From Bacillota bacterium (GTDB taxonomy: Bacteria; Bacillota; Clostridia; Acetivibrionales; DSM-2933), in assembly GCA_023430975.1 (NCBI GenBank), contig JAEYYB010000023.1, forward strand, positions 1 to 49,423: DNA of 49,423 nt, written 5' to 3'. The position numbers and the translations under genes were made by a program. The notes under the pieces are model-generated. The model was not told the DNA's origin, did not search any database, and was given only the letters and a program-made list of their open reading frames with translations. Numbering within the stretch: the stretch's first letter is position 1; the number at the start of each line of letters is the position of its first letter. Below, piece by piece: positions 25,208-33,407 of the stretch.

Positions 25208-25230
25208 CCTTGCGATAAAAATTCGCAAGG
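25208..25230. other. Perfect hairpin between two family A copies
   Basis: CCTTGCGA/TCGCAAGG with a 7-nt loop. It has no T-run. Confidence 0.5.
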
Positions 25231-25259
25231 TTTATCAGTTGTATATCTTAACCTGCTGG

Positions 25260-25356
25260 ATTAAAAGTGATTAATCTTATACATTTGTCTGTCGCAAATT
25301 CCGTTAAGCCTTTCGTTATTTGCTCCGTCAAATGTAAGACTATTGACACTTTTAAT
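25260..25356. repeat. Palindromic repeat family A, copy 4, with a broken fifth copy
   Basis: Exactly 97 bp, ATTAAAAGTG to CACTTTTAAT. Immediately after it (25358 to about 25387) a fresh start TATTAAAAGTGATTAATC begins another copy that breaks off before ftsL. Confidence 0.88.
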
Positions 25357-25404
25357 TTATTAAAAGTGATTAATCTTATACATTTATTATAAACAATTAA
25401 TCTT

Positions 25405-25878
25405 TTAATCCAGATTACTGAACATGTCTGCTACATAAGTAAGCAAACTTCCTTTATTTGTGCCGCCTTCCTTTTCAGGAATTTCAGTAAAATCGGTTTT
25501 GGGAACATTAACGTATATTATTTGATGTTTATCAGGCTTCTGCATATCAAGGCGTGCATGTGCAACATCCCTTATCCTGTTTAAATCAAGATGCTTTTGT
25601 ATCTCAAGACTCAACCTGATATTGTCATTTTTCTGCTCGTTTAATTCCTTATTATCTTTATTGAGCTTATAATCCATTTCGGTAATCTGTGCATACATGT
25701 AAATAATATGAGTAAAGGATACAAAAAATATCAGTATACAGAAGACAGCCTTCAGCTTTACCTTGTTGTTTTTCTTATATCTTTTTTTAGCTTTTAGTAC
25801 TTTGTTGTTCTCATAAACATCATAGTCGATCTTGGGAGCAGCTGTTCCGTAATAGTATTTTTCTTTCTCCGCTAACAA
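25405..25878 (-). CDS. ftsL: FtsL/DivIC-like septum protein
   Basis: 157 aa, starting at TTG with GAGGTG 7 nt upstream. Basic cytoplasmic N-terminus (LKAKKRYKKNNKVKLK), one transmembrane helix (about 43-62), then a coiled-coil stretch with heptad-like leucines (YKLNKDNKELNEQKNDNIRL) and the extracellular RDVAHARLDM segment typical of FtsL. FtsL forms a complex with DivIB and DivIC/FtsB to activate the septal synthase. Position between rsmH and the PBP gene is the standard one. The long 5' gap to rsmH (650 bp) is unusual. Confidence 0.85.
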   Translation of the reverse strand: MLAEKEKYYYGTAAPKIDYDVYENNKVLKAKKRYKKNNKVKLKAVFCILIFFVSFTHIIYMYAQITEMDYKLNKDNKELNEQKNDNIRLSLEIQKHLDLNRIRDVAHARLDMQKPDKHQIIYVNVPKTDFTEIPEKEGGTNKGSLLTYVADMFSNLD

Positions 25879-26527
25879 TTTTATTCACCTCTTTTTCGAA
25901 ATATTCACAGAATTACCCACCTAATTTTGTCCTCTCAAATTAATAATATATTTAAGGGGACAATAAATCCGAGAGTTGACTAACAAGGTCTCTCCCGGAA
26001 ATGTAACTAACAAAACCTGCCAGGAGAAATACGATATCTGTAAATCTTGGTGTCAATCAATCAACTGCAACAAGACACCATAATCCCCTAGGCACCAAGA
26101 AATGTAAATGAAATAACAATTGTTTTCATCCATTTCTCTCATAAATTCTTTAAATTCTTATAATACTTTCATTTGTAGTTTAGGTTAATTACTTAACCTT
26201 TGTCTTTAGTAGAAATTCACTTTTTTGTCTTTTGTGTAATTTAATTTTCTTCTTTTGTGTAATTAAAATCTTTTTTCTTTTGTAATTAAACCTTTTTCTT
26301 CTCTAATAAAACTTTTTTCTTTTGTGTAATTAATTCTTTTTCTTTTGTGTAATCAAATCTTTTTCTTTTGTGTAATTAAAATCTTTTTCTTTTGTACTTT
26401 CACTTACTTGCTTTAAGTTTATCCTTTGTGTTTAATTAATTAACTTTTCTTTTGTGTTTTGCTAACTTTTATTCCTTTTTCTTTTGTTTTTTGGTACTTT
26501 TTATCATTAGTATTTTGCTGATAGTAT
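25879..26527. other. Unusually long gene-free gap between rsmH and ftsL
   Basis: No reading frame here looks like a gene. The gap begins with ordinary AT-rich sequence (25879-26210) and then holds the degenerate tandem array at 26220-26500. Gene order in this operon normally leaves little or no gap. Confidence 0.75.
26220..26500. repeat. Degenerate tandem repeat, about 23-bp period
   Basis: CTTTTGTGTAATTAA-type units begin at about 26229, 26252, 26277, 26298, 26319, 26342, 26365 and 26389, with decayed copies up to about 26490. On the mRNA strand it is purine-rich and lacks G/C pairs. Confidence 0.85.
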
Positions 26528-27472
26528 TTATGTTAATTTTTTTAATACCCTTAATTTAGCACTGCGAGCTCTAGGATTTTCCTCCAGTTCAGCCTCTGAA
26601 GAAACTATAGGCTTTCTTGTCAACAATTCCACCTCTGGTTTCTTCCCGCATACACACACCGGAAAACTATCAGGGCATGTGCAAGGCTTTGCTTTTTTTA
26701 AAAATTCATTTTTTACAATCCTGTCTTCAAGGGAATGGAAAGTTATTATAAGAAGTCTTCCTCCCGGATTTAAGACAGATACTATATCGTCAATGGTCTT
26801 TTCAAGTATTCCAAGTTCATTGTTGACCTCAATCCTTATTGCCTGAAAAGTTCGTTTTGCCGGATGAGGCCCTTCTCTTCTTGCCGCACTCGGTATCGCT
26901 GCCTTAATAATATCTACAAGCTCATGAGTGGTGCTGATTCTTTTCTTTTTTCTTTCTCTTACTATGAACTCGGCGATTCTTGAAGCCCACTTTTCTTCAC
27001 CGTAATCCCTTATAATTTCCTTGATTCTTTTTTCATCGTACTCATTAACAACAATTTCAGCATTTAATTCATTACTTCTATCCATTCTCATATCCAATGG
27101 TGCATCATGCTGATATCCAAAACCTCTTTCAGCTTCATCCAATTGATGTGATGATACCCCAAGATCCAAAAGAACCCCGTCAACACCACTGATTTTGAGA
27201 TCAGTACAAATATCCTTAAGATTTTTGAAGTTGCTGTTAATTAGGTAAACCTTACCTTGTCCACCCAACTCTTTTATTCGTTTGGAAGACACCTCTATAG
27301 CAAAATAATCCTGATCCAAGCCTATTAACACACCATATTCATTAAGTCTTTTATAAATATGGGATGAGTGTCCCGCCCCTCCAAGAGTACCATCAACATA
27401 TATGCCATCGGGCTTAATATTCAAATATTCAATGCACTCATTTAGCATTACAGGCTTATGATTAAATTCCAT
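26528..27472 (-). CDS. rsmH: RsmH, 16S rRNA m4C1402 methyltransferase
   Basis: 314 aa, normal length. SAM-dependent N4-methylation of C1402 in the decoding centre. The SAM-binding VDGTLGGAGHSSHI is near residue 27, with LLDLGVSSHQLDEAERGFGY and the characteristic FQAIRIEVNNEL, and ITFHSLEDRIVK near 245. It lies 36 bp after mraZ as in most bacteria. The ATG is preceded by AAGGTG. Confidence 0.97.
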   Translation of the reverse strand: MEFNHKPVMLNECIEYLNIKPDGIYVDGTLGGAGHSSHIYKRLNEYGVLIGLDQDYFAIEVSSKRIKELGGQGKVYLINSNFKNLKDICTDLKISGVDGVLLDLGVSSHQLDEAERGFGYQHDAPLDMRMDRSNELNAEIVVNEYDEKRIKEIIRDYGEEKWASRIAEFIVRERKKKRISTTHELVDIIKAAIPSAARREGPHPAKRTFQAIRIEVNNELGILEKTIDDIVSVLNPGGRLLIITFHSLEDRIVKNEFLKKAKPCTCPDSFPVCVCGKKPEVELLTRKPIVSSEAELEENPRARSAKLRVLKKLT

Positions 27473-27508
27473 TTTTCACCTTAAATTATTCCACTATAGA
27501 TCAATTTT

Positions 27509-27946
27509 TTAAAACACCAGACCAATTGAAGTTAAGTTCTTTGCAAGCTCATTAGGATTATCATTAACATCGGAAATATATTTCTGCCACTTGTCCTTAT
27601 CCCAGATTTCTACTCTGGAGGACACACCTACTACTGCAACATCCTTATCAATTCCTGCATAATCCCTTAAATTCTGTGGTACTAATATTCTTCCCTGCTT
27701 GTCCAATTCACATTCTGTCGCACCCGAAAGGAAAAACCTTACAAATGCCCTCGCATTGTTGTCTGTCATCGGAAGTGATTTAAGCTTACTTTCAAAGCTT
27801 TCCCAATCTGTCATGGAATACACAAACAAACAGTCATCCAGTCCTCTGGTTATCATAAATTTATCCCCAAGGCCTTCTCTGAACTTTGAAGGCATTATCA
27901 AACGCCCCTTGGGATCAACTGAGTGTTGGTATTCACCTGAAAACAA
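27509..27946 (-). CDS. mraZ: MraZ, transcriptional regulator of the dcw cluster
   Basis: 145 aa. I place the start at TTG 27946 (reading MFSGEYQHSVDPKGR), because family members start with M-F-x-G-E-Y and GAGGTG lies 6 nt upstream; an in-frame GTG at 27955 overlaps that site. Two SpoVT-AbrB-like halves each hold the DxxGR motif: DPKGRLIMPSKFR and DKQGRILVPQNLR. MraZ binds short direct repeats before its own gene; three such repeats are present at 27971-28000, so autoregulation of the cluster is likely. Confidence 0.96.
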   Translation of the reverse strand: MFSGEYQHSVDPKGRLIMPSKFREGLGDKFMITRGLDDCLFVYSMTDWESFESKLKSLPMTDNNARAFVRFFLSGATECELDKQGRILVPQNLRDYAGIDKDVAVVGVSSRVEIWDKDKWQKYISDVNDNPNELAKNLTSIGLVF

Positions 27947-27970
27947 TAATTTCACCTCACATTTTGGGAA

Positions 27971-28000
27971 TGCTCACCACTTTTCACCACTTTCCTCCAC
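27971..28000 (-). promoter_or_regulatory. MraZ-box operator: three 10-bp direct repeats
   Basis: On the minus strand GTGGAGGAAA, GTGGTGAAAA and GTGGTGAGCA follow one another at exactly 10-bp spacing, just after the -10 element. This is the known arrangement of MraZ operators (GTG-containing repeats once per helical turn). Confidence 0.85.
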
Positions 28001-28009
28001 TTGTATTTA

Positions 28010-28038
28010 ATTTTATTCTAATTTTTTATAATAATCAA
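28010..28038 (-). promoter_or_regulatory. Sigma-A-like promoter of the dcw cluster
   Basis: Minus-strand TTGATT (28038-28033) and TAAAAT (28015-28010), 17-bp spacer. Transcription would begin just before or within the MraZ boxes. Confidence 0.7.
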
Positions 28039-28061
28039 GTCATATTACAAAAAAAATTTAA

Positions 28062-28095
28062 AAAAACAAAAAGATAGGACTTTAGTCCTATCTTT
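28062..28095 (-). terminator. Rho-independent terminator between rodA and mraZ
   Basis: Perfect 11-bp stem AAAGATAGGAC/GTCCTATCTTT with a 4-nt loop and a long T-rich tail on the minus strand. It separates the upstream rodA transcript from the mraZ promoter. Confidence 0.88.
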
Positions 28096-28255
28096 TACTA
28101 TTGACATTTCTGGCTTTTGCAATAAAATCTTCCACTACAATGAATTGTTATTTTATTGCCCATAATAAAATTCACTTAGTCTTTTACTTCAAAATCTGTA
28201 GCTGAAGACTTGAAAATTTTGAAGCAAAAATGCCAAGGATTGCAGTAAAATCACG

Positions 28256-29389
28256 TTATTGCGACGAATTGAAGATTACTTTCTTCCTTCTTGCAGAAAC
28301 ACTTAAAACTATACCTATCGCCATGAAATTGGTAACAAGGTTTGTAGCTCCCTGGCTTACAAACGGTAGAGGGATACCGGTACACGGCAGAATACCAATT
28401 GACATCCCGATATTCTCGAAGGTGTGGACCGCAATCATGCCCGCTACACCTATTACCATTATCGAGCCATATTTGTCCCGTGAATTCTTTGCAATATAGA
28501 TGCATCTTATCAGTATAAAAAACAGCAAAAATATTATGACAACAGCACCTATGAATCCCAATTCCTCACCTATTACCGAAAATATAAAGTCCGATTCTTT
28601 AACGGGAACCATGTTGTTCTGGGTCTGTATTCCCTCAAAGAGCCCTTTTCCCCACAGCTGTCCTGATCCTATGGCATACTTTGATCTTAAAACGTTAAAT
28701 CCCGCACCTTGTGGATCGAGCTCCGGATAAAGAAATGAAATTATCCTGCTCTTTCTCTTATCATTTAAAACAAAGAACCACATTATTAGACCTACAGGTA
28801 TTATCGCTACAACCATTGATACAAAATATTTTATCGGTACCCTGCATATAAATAACATAATCAAAAATATAGCCATAAATACCATAGTTGTACCAAAATC
28901 TTTCTGGATAACAACAAGTCCAATGATAATTGAAGAGTATATAATTAATTTAATAAAGTTGCCTCTTCCTTGTCCCTCCAGTATCCTCTCTAAGAATATT
29001 GAAGCGACCATTATAAAAGCCACCTTTGCGACCTCCGAAGGCTGCAAAGTCACAAAACCCAAATTCAGCCAGCTCCTGCTCCCTAATTCTTCACCCGAAC
29101 CGAATTTCAACACGACTATAAGCAGTATTACACTTACGATATAAAGGCCGCTCCCAAATAATTTGAAGTCTTTGTAATCAATATAACTCATTATCACTGC
29201 AAGAGTTATTCCGATAACAAGCCCGGCCAATTGGCTTACTGCAATTCTAAAACCGCCATCAGCCCTTGTAAGAGTAGCACTTCTAACAACTAAAAATCCT
29301 AATGTCGAAAGGAGCAGAACTGCAGAAAAAAGAAGGTAATCAAAGTTCTTTACTATGTTTAAACCTTTCGTTTTTTCGACAAAATACAT
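28256..29389 (-). CDS. rodA: RodA-type SEDS glycosyltransferase
   Basis: 377 aa from the ATG at 29389, since AAGGG lies 9 nt upstream; an in-frame GTG at 29398 has no room for a ribosome site. Ten or so transmembrane helices with SEDS motifs LQPSEVAKVAFIM, QKDFGTTMVF, KESDFIFSVIGEELGFIGA, and GIPLPFVSQGATN. It is more like RodA than the ftsW/spoVE gene at 17516, as shown by LGSRSWLNLGFVTLQPSE. Its likely partner is a class B PBP of the elongation machinery, not present here. It follows lgt. Confidence 0.88.
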   Translation of the reverse strand: MYFVEKTKGLNIVKNFDYLLFSAVLLLSTLGFLVVRSATLTRADGGFRIAVSQLAGLVIGITLAVIMSYIDYKDFKLFGSGLYIVSVILLIVVLKFGSGEELGSRSWLNLGFVTLQPSEVAKVAFIMVASIFLERILEGQGRGNFIKLIIYSSIIIGLVVIQKDFGTTMVFMAIFLIMLFICRVPIKYFVSMVVAIIPVGLIMWFFVLNDKRKSRIISFLYPELDPQGAGFNVLRSKYAIGSGQLWGKGLFEGIQTQNNMVPVKESDFIFSVIGEELGFIGAVVIIFLLFFILIRCIYIAKNSRDKYGSIMVIGVAGMIAVHTFENIGMSIGILPCTGIPLPFVSQGATNLVTNFMAIGIVLSVSARRKKVIFNSSQ

Positions 29390-29413
29390 ACATGTCACCC
29401 TTATTATAAACTA

Positions 29414-30400
29414 CTAATCATTTATATTTTTACTTGATGCTTCAGTGTCCTCATTATTTTTGTTATTATGTTCTTCATCACGTTCAATGTCATGCTCGTC
29501 AGAATCAATGTTTTTATTATTGAGCTCTTCCAATATGGCACTATAACTGCTAGGTTCATTTGCTGCTTCCAAAACAGCTGCATTTTTCATCTTCCTAAGC
29601 CCAACAAAGGCTGCAATTCCAAGCATTATACAACATATTGATATTATCTGGGAAACTTTAGTAGACCCTAACATAAGGCTGTCGAGCCTGAGACCCTCGA
29701 TCCACAATCTACCTATACCATACAATATCAAATATAGGCAGAAAACTTCCCCATCATTCTTTTTCCTTTTTCTATACCATATAAGAAACGCAAACACCCC
29801 AAAATTCCACAAAGATTCATACAAGAAAGTAGGATGTACAGGTATCTTAGGGTCTAAGTGCGGAAAATTCATGCTTAAATACTCTTGTATAACATTTCCT
29901 GTCATCCCCCAGGGAAGATCGGTTTGACTTCCAAATGCTTCCTGGTTCACAAAATTACCCCACCTGCCGATAGCCTGTGCCAATGCAAAATATGGCAAAC
30001 CAAAATCTAAAACATTGAGTGTATTGATCTTTTTTATTTTACAAAATACAAAAGTTGTACCTATTGCTCCAATTATACCACCATATATAGCAAGTCCGCC
30101 ATGCCAAATTCTCACTATTTCCATGGGATCTTCCAAGTACATACGGTCTCCGCTAAATATTACATAATAAAGCCTTGCACATATTATAGATATGGGTGCG
30201 GCATAAAGAACCAGATCAATAATATCATCCGGGTTAATTCCAAGCTTTTTGGAGACCCTCGTTCCAAGCAATACAGCCAACAAAAAACCTGCTGCAATTA
30301 TAATACCGTACCAGTGAAGTGAAAAGCCAAATAAATTGAATGCAACCCTGTCAATGTGAAAACTAATATCTCCTAATCCAGGAAAGCTAATAGTGTTCAT
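29414..30400 (-). CDS. lgt: Lgt, prolipoprotein diacylglyceryl transferase
   Basis: 328 aa; the first ~265 residues are the membrane enzyme that transfers diacylglycerol from phosphatidylglycerol to the lipobox Cys. Family motifs are HWYGIIIAAGFLLA, RLYYVIF, the signature GGLAIYGGIIGA, and AIGRWGNFVNQEAFG. The last 50-60 residues form a hydrophilic, charged tail rich in Glu, Asp and Asn (EHDIERDEEHNNKNNEDTEA), which is not part of the core enzyme and makes the protein longer than usual. The stop codon is nearly adjacent to the M16 gene upstream (2-bp gap). Confidence 0.95.
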   Translation of the reverse strand: MNTISFPGLGDISFHIDRVAFNLFGFSLHWYGIIIAAGFLLAVLLGTRVSKKLGINPDDIIDLVLYAAPISIICARLYYVIFSGDRMYLEDPMEIVRIWHGGLAIYGGIIGAIGTTFVFCKIKKINTLNVLDFGLPYFALAQAIGRWGNFVNQEAFGSQTDLPWGMTGNVIQEYLSMNFPHLDPKIPVHPTFLYESLWNFGVFAFLIWYRKRKKNDGEVFCLYLILYGIGRLWIEGLRLDSLMLGSTKVSQIISICCIMLGIAAFVGLRKMKNAAVLEAANEPSSYSAILEELNNKNIDSDEHDIERDEEHNNKNNEDTEASSKNIND

Positions 30401-30402
30401 CT

Positions 30403-31695
30403 CTAGTCCCCCTTAATCGGTTTTATTACAGATAAAGCAAAATTCTCCTCGACAAAATGTTTTGAAAATACATCTACTGCATATTCAAAGGTTATTTTAT
30501 CATATACGTCAAAATAATCAAACATTGTAGCTCCCTTGAAATACGCAGGTATAAAGAGATGAGATATCTTCTCTACAGAGTTCAGTTGTTTGATAAATCT
30601 ACCCTTCATGGCATTTTTTATTCTGTCGAAGCTTCTTTTATCAAGGCCTTTTTCTTTAATTGCCTTTATTTCTTGCAAAATTTTGTTTTTTACTGTCAAA
30701 GGCTCTGTAGATTCACCGCCGAACATTGAAAAAGCATAATCTTCCTCTATTGTATAATCAGAATCAAAACTGCTGTTTATAAGGCCTTCTTCATATAGCT
30801 CATTGTATAGTGATGAGCTTCTACCCATTATCATCTCCAAAAGCAGTTTCATAACAACTTCCCTTTTCAATGAGTCAAAGCCCTTTTCTCCATGCAATTC
30901 ATCCTTAAAGCCCATCTGGAAAATAGGAATGGATACCGAAAGGTTCTGTTCGACATAATCCTTGTTGATTCCTTTATGACCTTCCGGAAATATTCTTTTT
31001 ATCTCAGGCTTATGCTCTGTACTCTTGATCCCGTCAGCCACCTTTTTAAGCGTTTTCTCCGGATCAACATCCCCAACAACAACAATTACCATGTTTGATG
31101 GATGATAAAATGTATCATAACATTTCATCAGGTTGCTTCTATTGATTTTACTTATGCTTTCAACGGTTCCTGCTATGTCGATTCTCACAGGATGATCTTT
31201 ATAAAATGCTCCTAAAAGATTAAAAAACGCCCTCCAGTTAGGGTCATCATCATACATTCTTATTTCCTGACCGATTATGCCCTTTTCCTTCTCAACGCTC
31301 TCTTCAGTAATATACGGATTCTGGACATAATCTAAAAGCATGTCGAAATTCTCATAAAATTTATCTGTACAGGAAAACAAATACACCGTATGGGTAAAGC
31401 TCGTATAAGCATTAGGGCTTGCACCTGTCATTGAAAATTTGTCCATAATACTGCCATCCTTCTGTTCGAACAGCTTATGCTCCAAAAAATGTGCTATTCC
31501 GTCAGGCACAGAAGTTGTGTCATTCTCATAAGGTGCAATAAACTTGTTATTGATGGATCCATAGTAGGTAGCAAATGATGCATGTTTTTTTGAATATCCC
31601 TTTTTAGGTATTACGAAGGCTTTCAAACCGCTTTCATGCTCATATATATAAAGTTCTTCATTTATTTTCGAATAATTTACTTTTTTCATTTCCAT
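30403..31695 (-). CDS. M16-family zinc peptidase (YmfH-like)
   Basis: 430 aa. The N-terminal inverted zinc motif HxxEH is intact as HFLEHKLFE, with a downstream Glu expected in the EKGIIGQEIRMYDDDP stretch. It then shows the two M16 repeats, including VVVGDVDPEKTLKK. It forms a pair with the next gene upstream, an M16 homologue lacking the zinc site. Such active/inactive M16 pairs are typical (in B. subtilis YmfH/YmfF) and act as a heterodimer. Substrate is unknown. Good confidence in family, low in biological role. Confidence 0.88.
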   Translation of the reverse strand: MEMKKVNYSKINEELYIYEHESGLKAFVIPKKGYSKKHASFATYYGSINNKFIAPYENDTTSVPDGIAHFLEHKLFEQKDGSIMDKFSMTGASPNAYTSFTHTVYLFSCTDKFYENFDMLLDYVQNPYITEESVEKEKGIIGQEIRMYDDDPNWRAFFNLLGAFYKDHPVRIDIAGTVESISKINRSNLMKCYDTFYHPSNMVIVVVGDVDPEKTLKKVADGIKSTEHKPEIKRIFPEGHKGINKDYVEQNLSVSIPIFQMGFKDELHGEKGFDSLKREVVMKLLLEMIMGRSSSLYNELYEEGLINSSFDSDYTIEEDYAFSMFGGESTEPLTVKNKILQEIKAIKEKGLDKRSFDRIKNAMKGRFIKQLNSVEKISHLFIPAYFKGATMFDYFDVYDKITFEYAVDVFSKHFVEENFALSVIKPIKGD

Positions 31696-31763
31696 ATTTG
31701 GTCATCCCTTCCTTATTTCAAATATTTAGCAATGACTTAAATTAATCATTACTTTACCCATAA

Positions 31764-33056
31764 TTATTGATTTTGAGATGTAAGAAAGTAAACTGTGTCA
31801 ATCTCGACCTTTTTAGCAGCTTTAACTATCTCATCTTTGGTCACAGCTTCAAACTTTTCATACAAACTCTTTAATGTATCGTTTGTATTGGATATTTTCT
31901 GGCTGAGATAGAAATCAACTATGGCCAACTGACTGTCTTTTAAGGATTCCAGACCTGTTTTAATAGACTTTATGCTGGAGTCATATTCATAGTCAGAAAT
32001 ATTTCCCTGTCGTATTTCCTCCAACTGCTTTAGAATCAGCTCATGTGCCTTATCCTTCTTGTTAATTTCAATACCACAACTTATCAGCATCAGGCCCTTG
32101 AACTTCTCCAGCCTGGAAAAAGCATAGTAAGCCAGGCTCTCCTTTTCTCTTACATTCTGGAAAAGCTTTGAGTGGATACCTCCTCCTAATATACTGTTGC
32201 AAACTACCAGGCTGTAATAATCCTTTTCGTCAGGTGCCGTATTCGTCCGAAATCCGATTGAAAGCTTACCTTGGGAAACATCAAGCTTCTCGGTAACACA
32301 GTTGGTATCTTTTTTGGGTTTATTTATTACAGGTTGGGATAAATCTTTTATATTACTTCTTTTTAAATTTTTCAGCTTGGCTATAGCAGATTGTATTTTG
32401 GAATCATCCACATCACCGGATATGAATACTTTCATAGGCAGGCTTTCCAATATGTATTTATAGTGATTGAAAAGATCAGCCTCCTGTATTTTACTAAGAT
32501 CTTCTATAGAACCGTTTTCATATATTTCAAAAGGTTCACCCTTGCACATTTCTTCAAAACATCTTTCAACTGCATATTGAACCTTGTCATTCATTCTTCC
32601 TTCAATTATCTTTTTAAGGTTTTCCTTTTCCTGTTCCAAATAATCCTTCCTGAAAACCCCATTATCCAATAAAGGTTCAGTTATAATTTCCAGCAGCAGG
32701 TTCAAGCAGTCCTCAAAAAGGTTGGTGTCGGTACCTGTATACTTATCAGATACATGATCGATATAGAACTGCATTATCTGATATTCTCCCTTTTTAGAAA
32801 CAGCACAATCAAATGATGCACCGTAGAGCTCTTCTAGGTACAAGGCAATTTCCTTAAAGGATTTGTGCTTATTGGTCCCCCTTCTTAAAACAGCTGGAAC
32901 CAAAGCATTTTTAGTTGCATTTTCCTTAGAGAGATTATCTTGAAAAAATATGTTTATGGAATTGGTTTTGAACTTCTCTACCGTTACCTTGTATACTTCT
33001 ATGCCATTGAAAGAATCAATCTTGTCTACCTTTTCTTCTGAACTTATATAATCCAT
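31764..33056 (-). CDS. Inactive M16-family peptidase homologue (YmfF-like)
   Basis: 430 aa, the same length as its neighbour. It has M16 repeats (VFISGDVDDSKIQSAI, LGGGIHSKLFQNVREKESLAYYA) but in place of HxxEH reads NALVPAVLRRGTN, so it cannot bind zinc in the usual way. The segment with GGGIHSKLFQ / REKESLAYYA is the substrate-binding R/Y site usual in the non-catalytic partner. It is separated from the active partner by 68 bp. Likely the second half of an M16 heterodimer. Confidence 0.85.
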   Translation of the reverse strand: MDYISSEEKVDKIDSFNGIEVYKVTVEKFKTNSINIFFQDNLSKENATKNALVPAVLRRGTNKHKSFKEIALYLEELYGASFDCAVSKKGEYQIMQFYIDHVSDKYTGTDTNLFEDCLNLLLEIITEPLLDNGVFRKDYLEQEKENLKKIIEGRMNDKVQYAVERCFEEMCKGEPFEIYENGSIEDLSKIQEADLFNHYKYILESLPMKVFISGDVDDSKIQSAIAKLKNLKRSNIKDLSQPVINKPKKDTNCVTEKLDVSQGKLSIGFRTNTAPDEKDYYSLVVCNSILGGGIHSKLFQNVREKESLAYYAFSRLEKFKGLMLISCGIEINKKDKAHELILKQLEEIRQGNISDYEYDSSIKSIKTGLESLKDSQLAIVDFYLSQKISNTNDTLKSLYEKFEAVTKDEIVKAAKKVEIDTVYFLTSQNQ

Positions 33057-33407
33057 ACTAAACCTACCTTTCTTAAGTAATATATTCTCTACGTATTATA
33101 TGTTTTGTAATAATCATTTTAGATTTTTAATTATTCAAAACATTTTCCTTAATTCATATGTTGCGAAAAATTCATTTTTATAATACAAATGCAGATGCAT
33201 AAACTGCATTTTATAAAGTAAAATCTTTTTTCAACATATATAGTATAATAAATTATTGCTATAATATTCAATTATTGGTTTTAATTTTTTTATTTAGGCA
33301 TGATTGAAATATTACTTACCGTTTTGAGCGTGTGTTCACGAGTTAAGTTAACACAGAAGCGAAATTATACGGTAAGTTATATTTGGGGCATGCCTTATTG
33401 ATTTTAT
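33057..33407. other. Gap between hypE and the M16 pair
   Basis: 351 bp without a gene. It is AT-rich; its right part (33294-33397) is a family C palindrome. Confidence 0.7.
33294..33397. repeat. Palindromic repeat family C, copy 2
   Basis: TTAGGCATGATTGAAATATTACTTACCG pairs with CGGTAAGTTATATTTGGGGCATGCCTTA; the centre holds GTGTTCACGAGTTAAGTTAACAC. It ends 10 bp before the hypE stop. Confidence 0.88.

Noticed and set aside
26220..26500. CRISPR-like array
   Set aside because: Units are 23-25 bp back to back with no unique spacers, and there are no cas genes.
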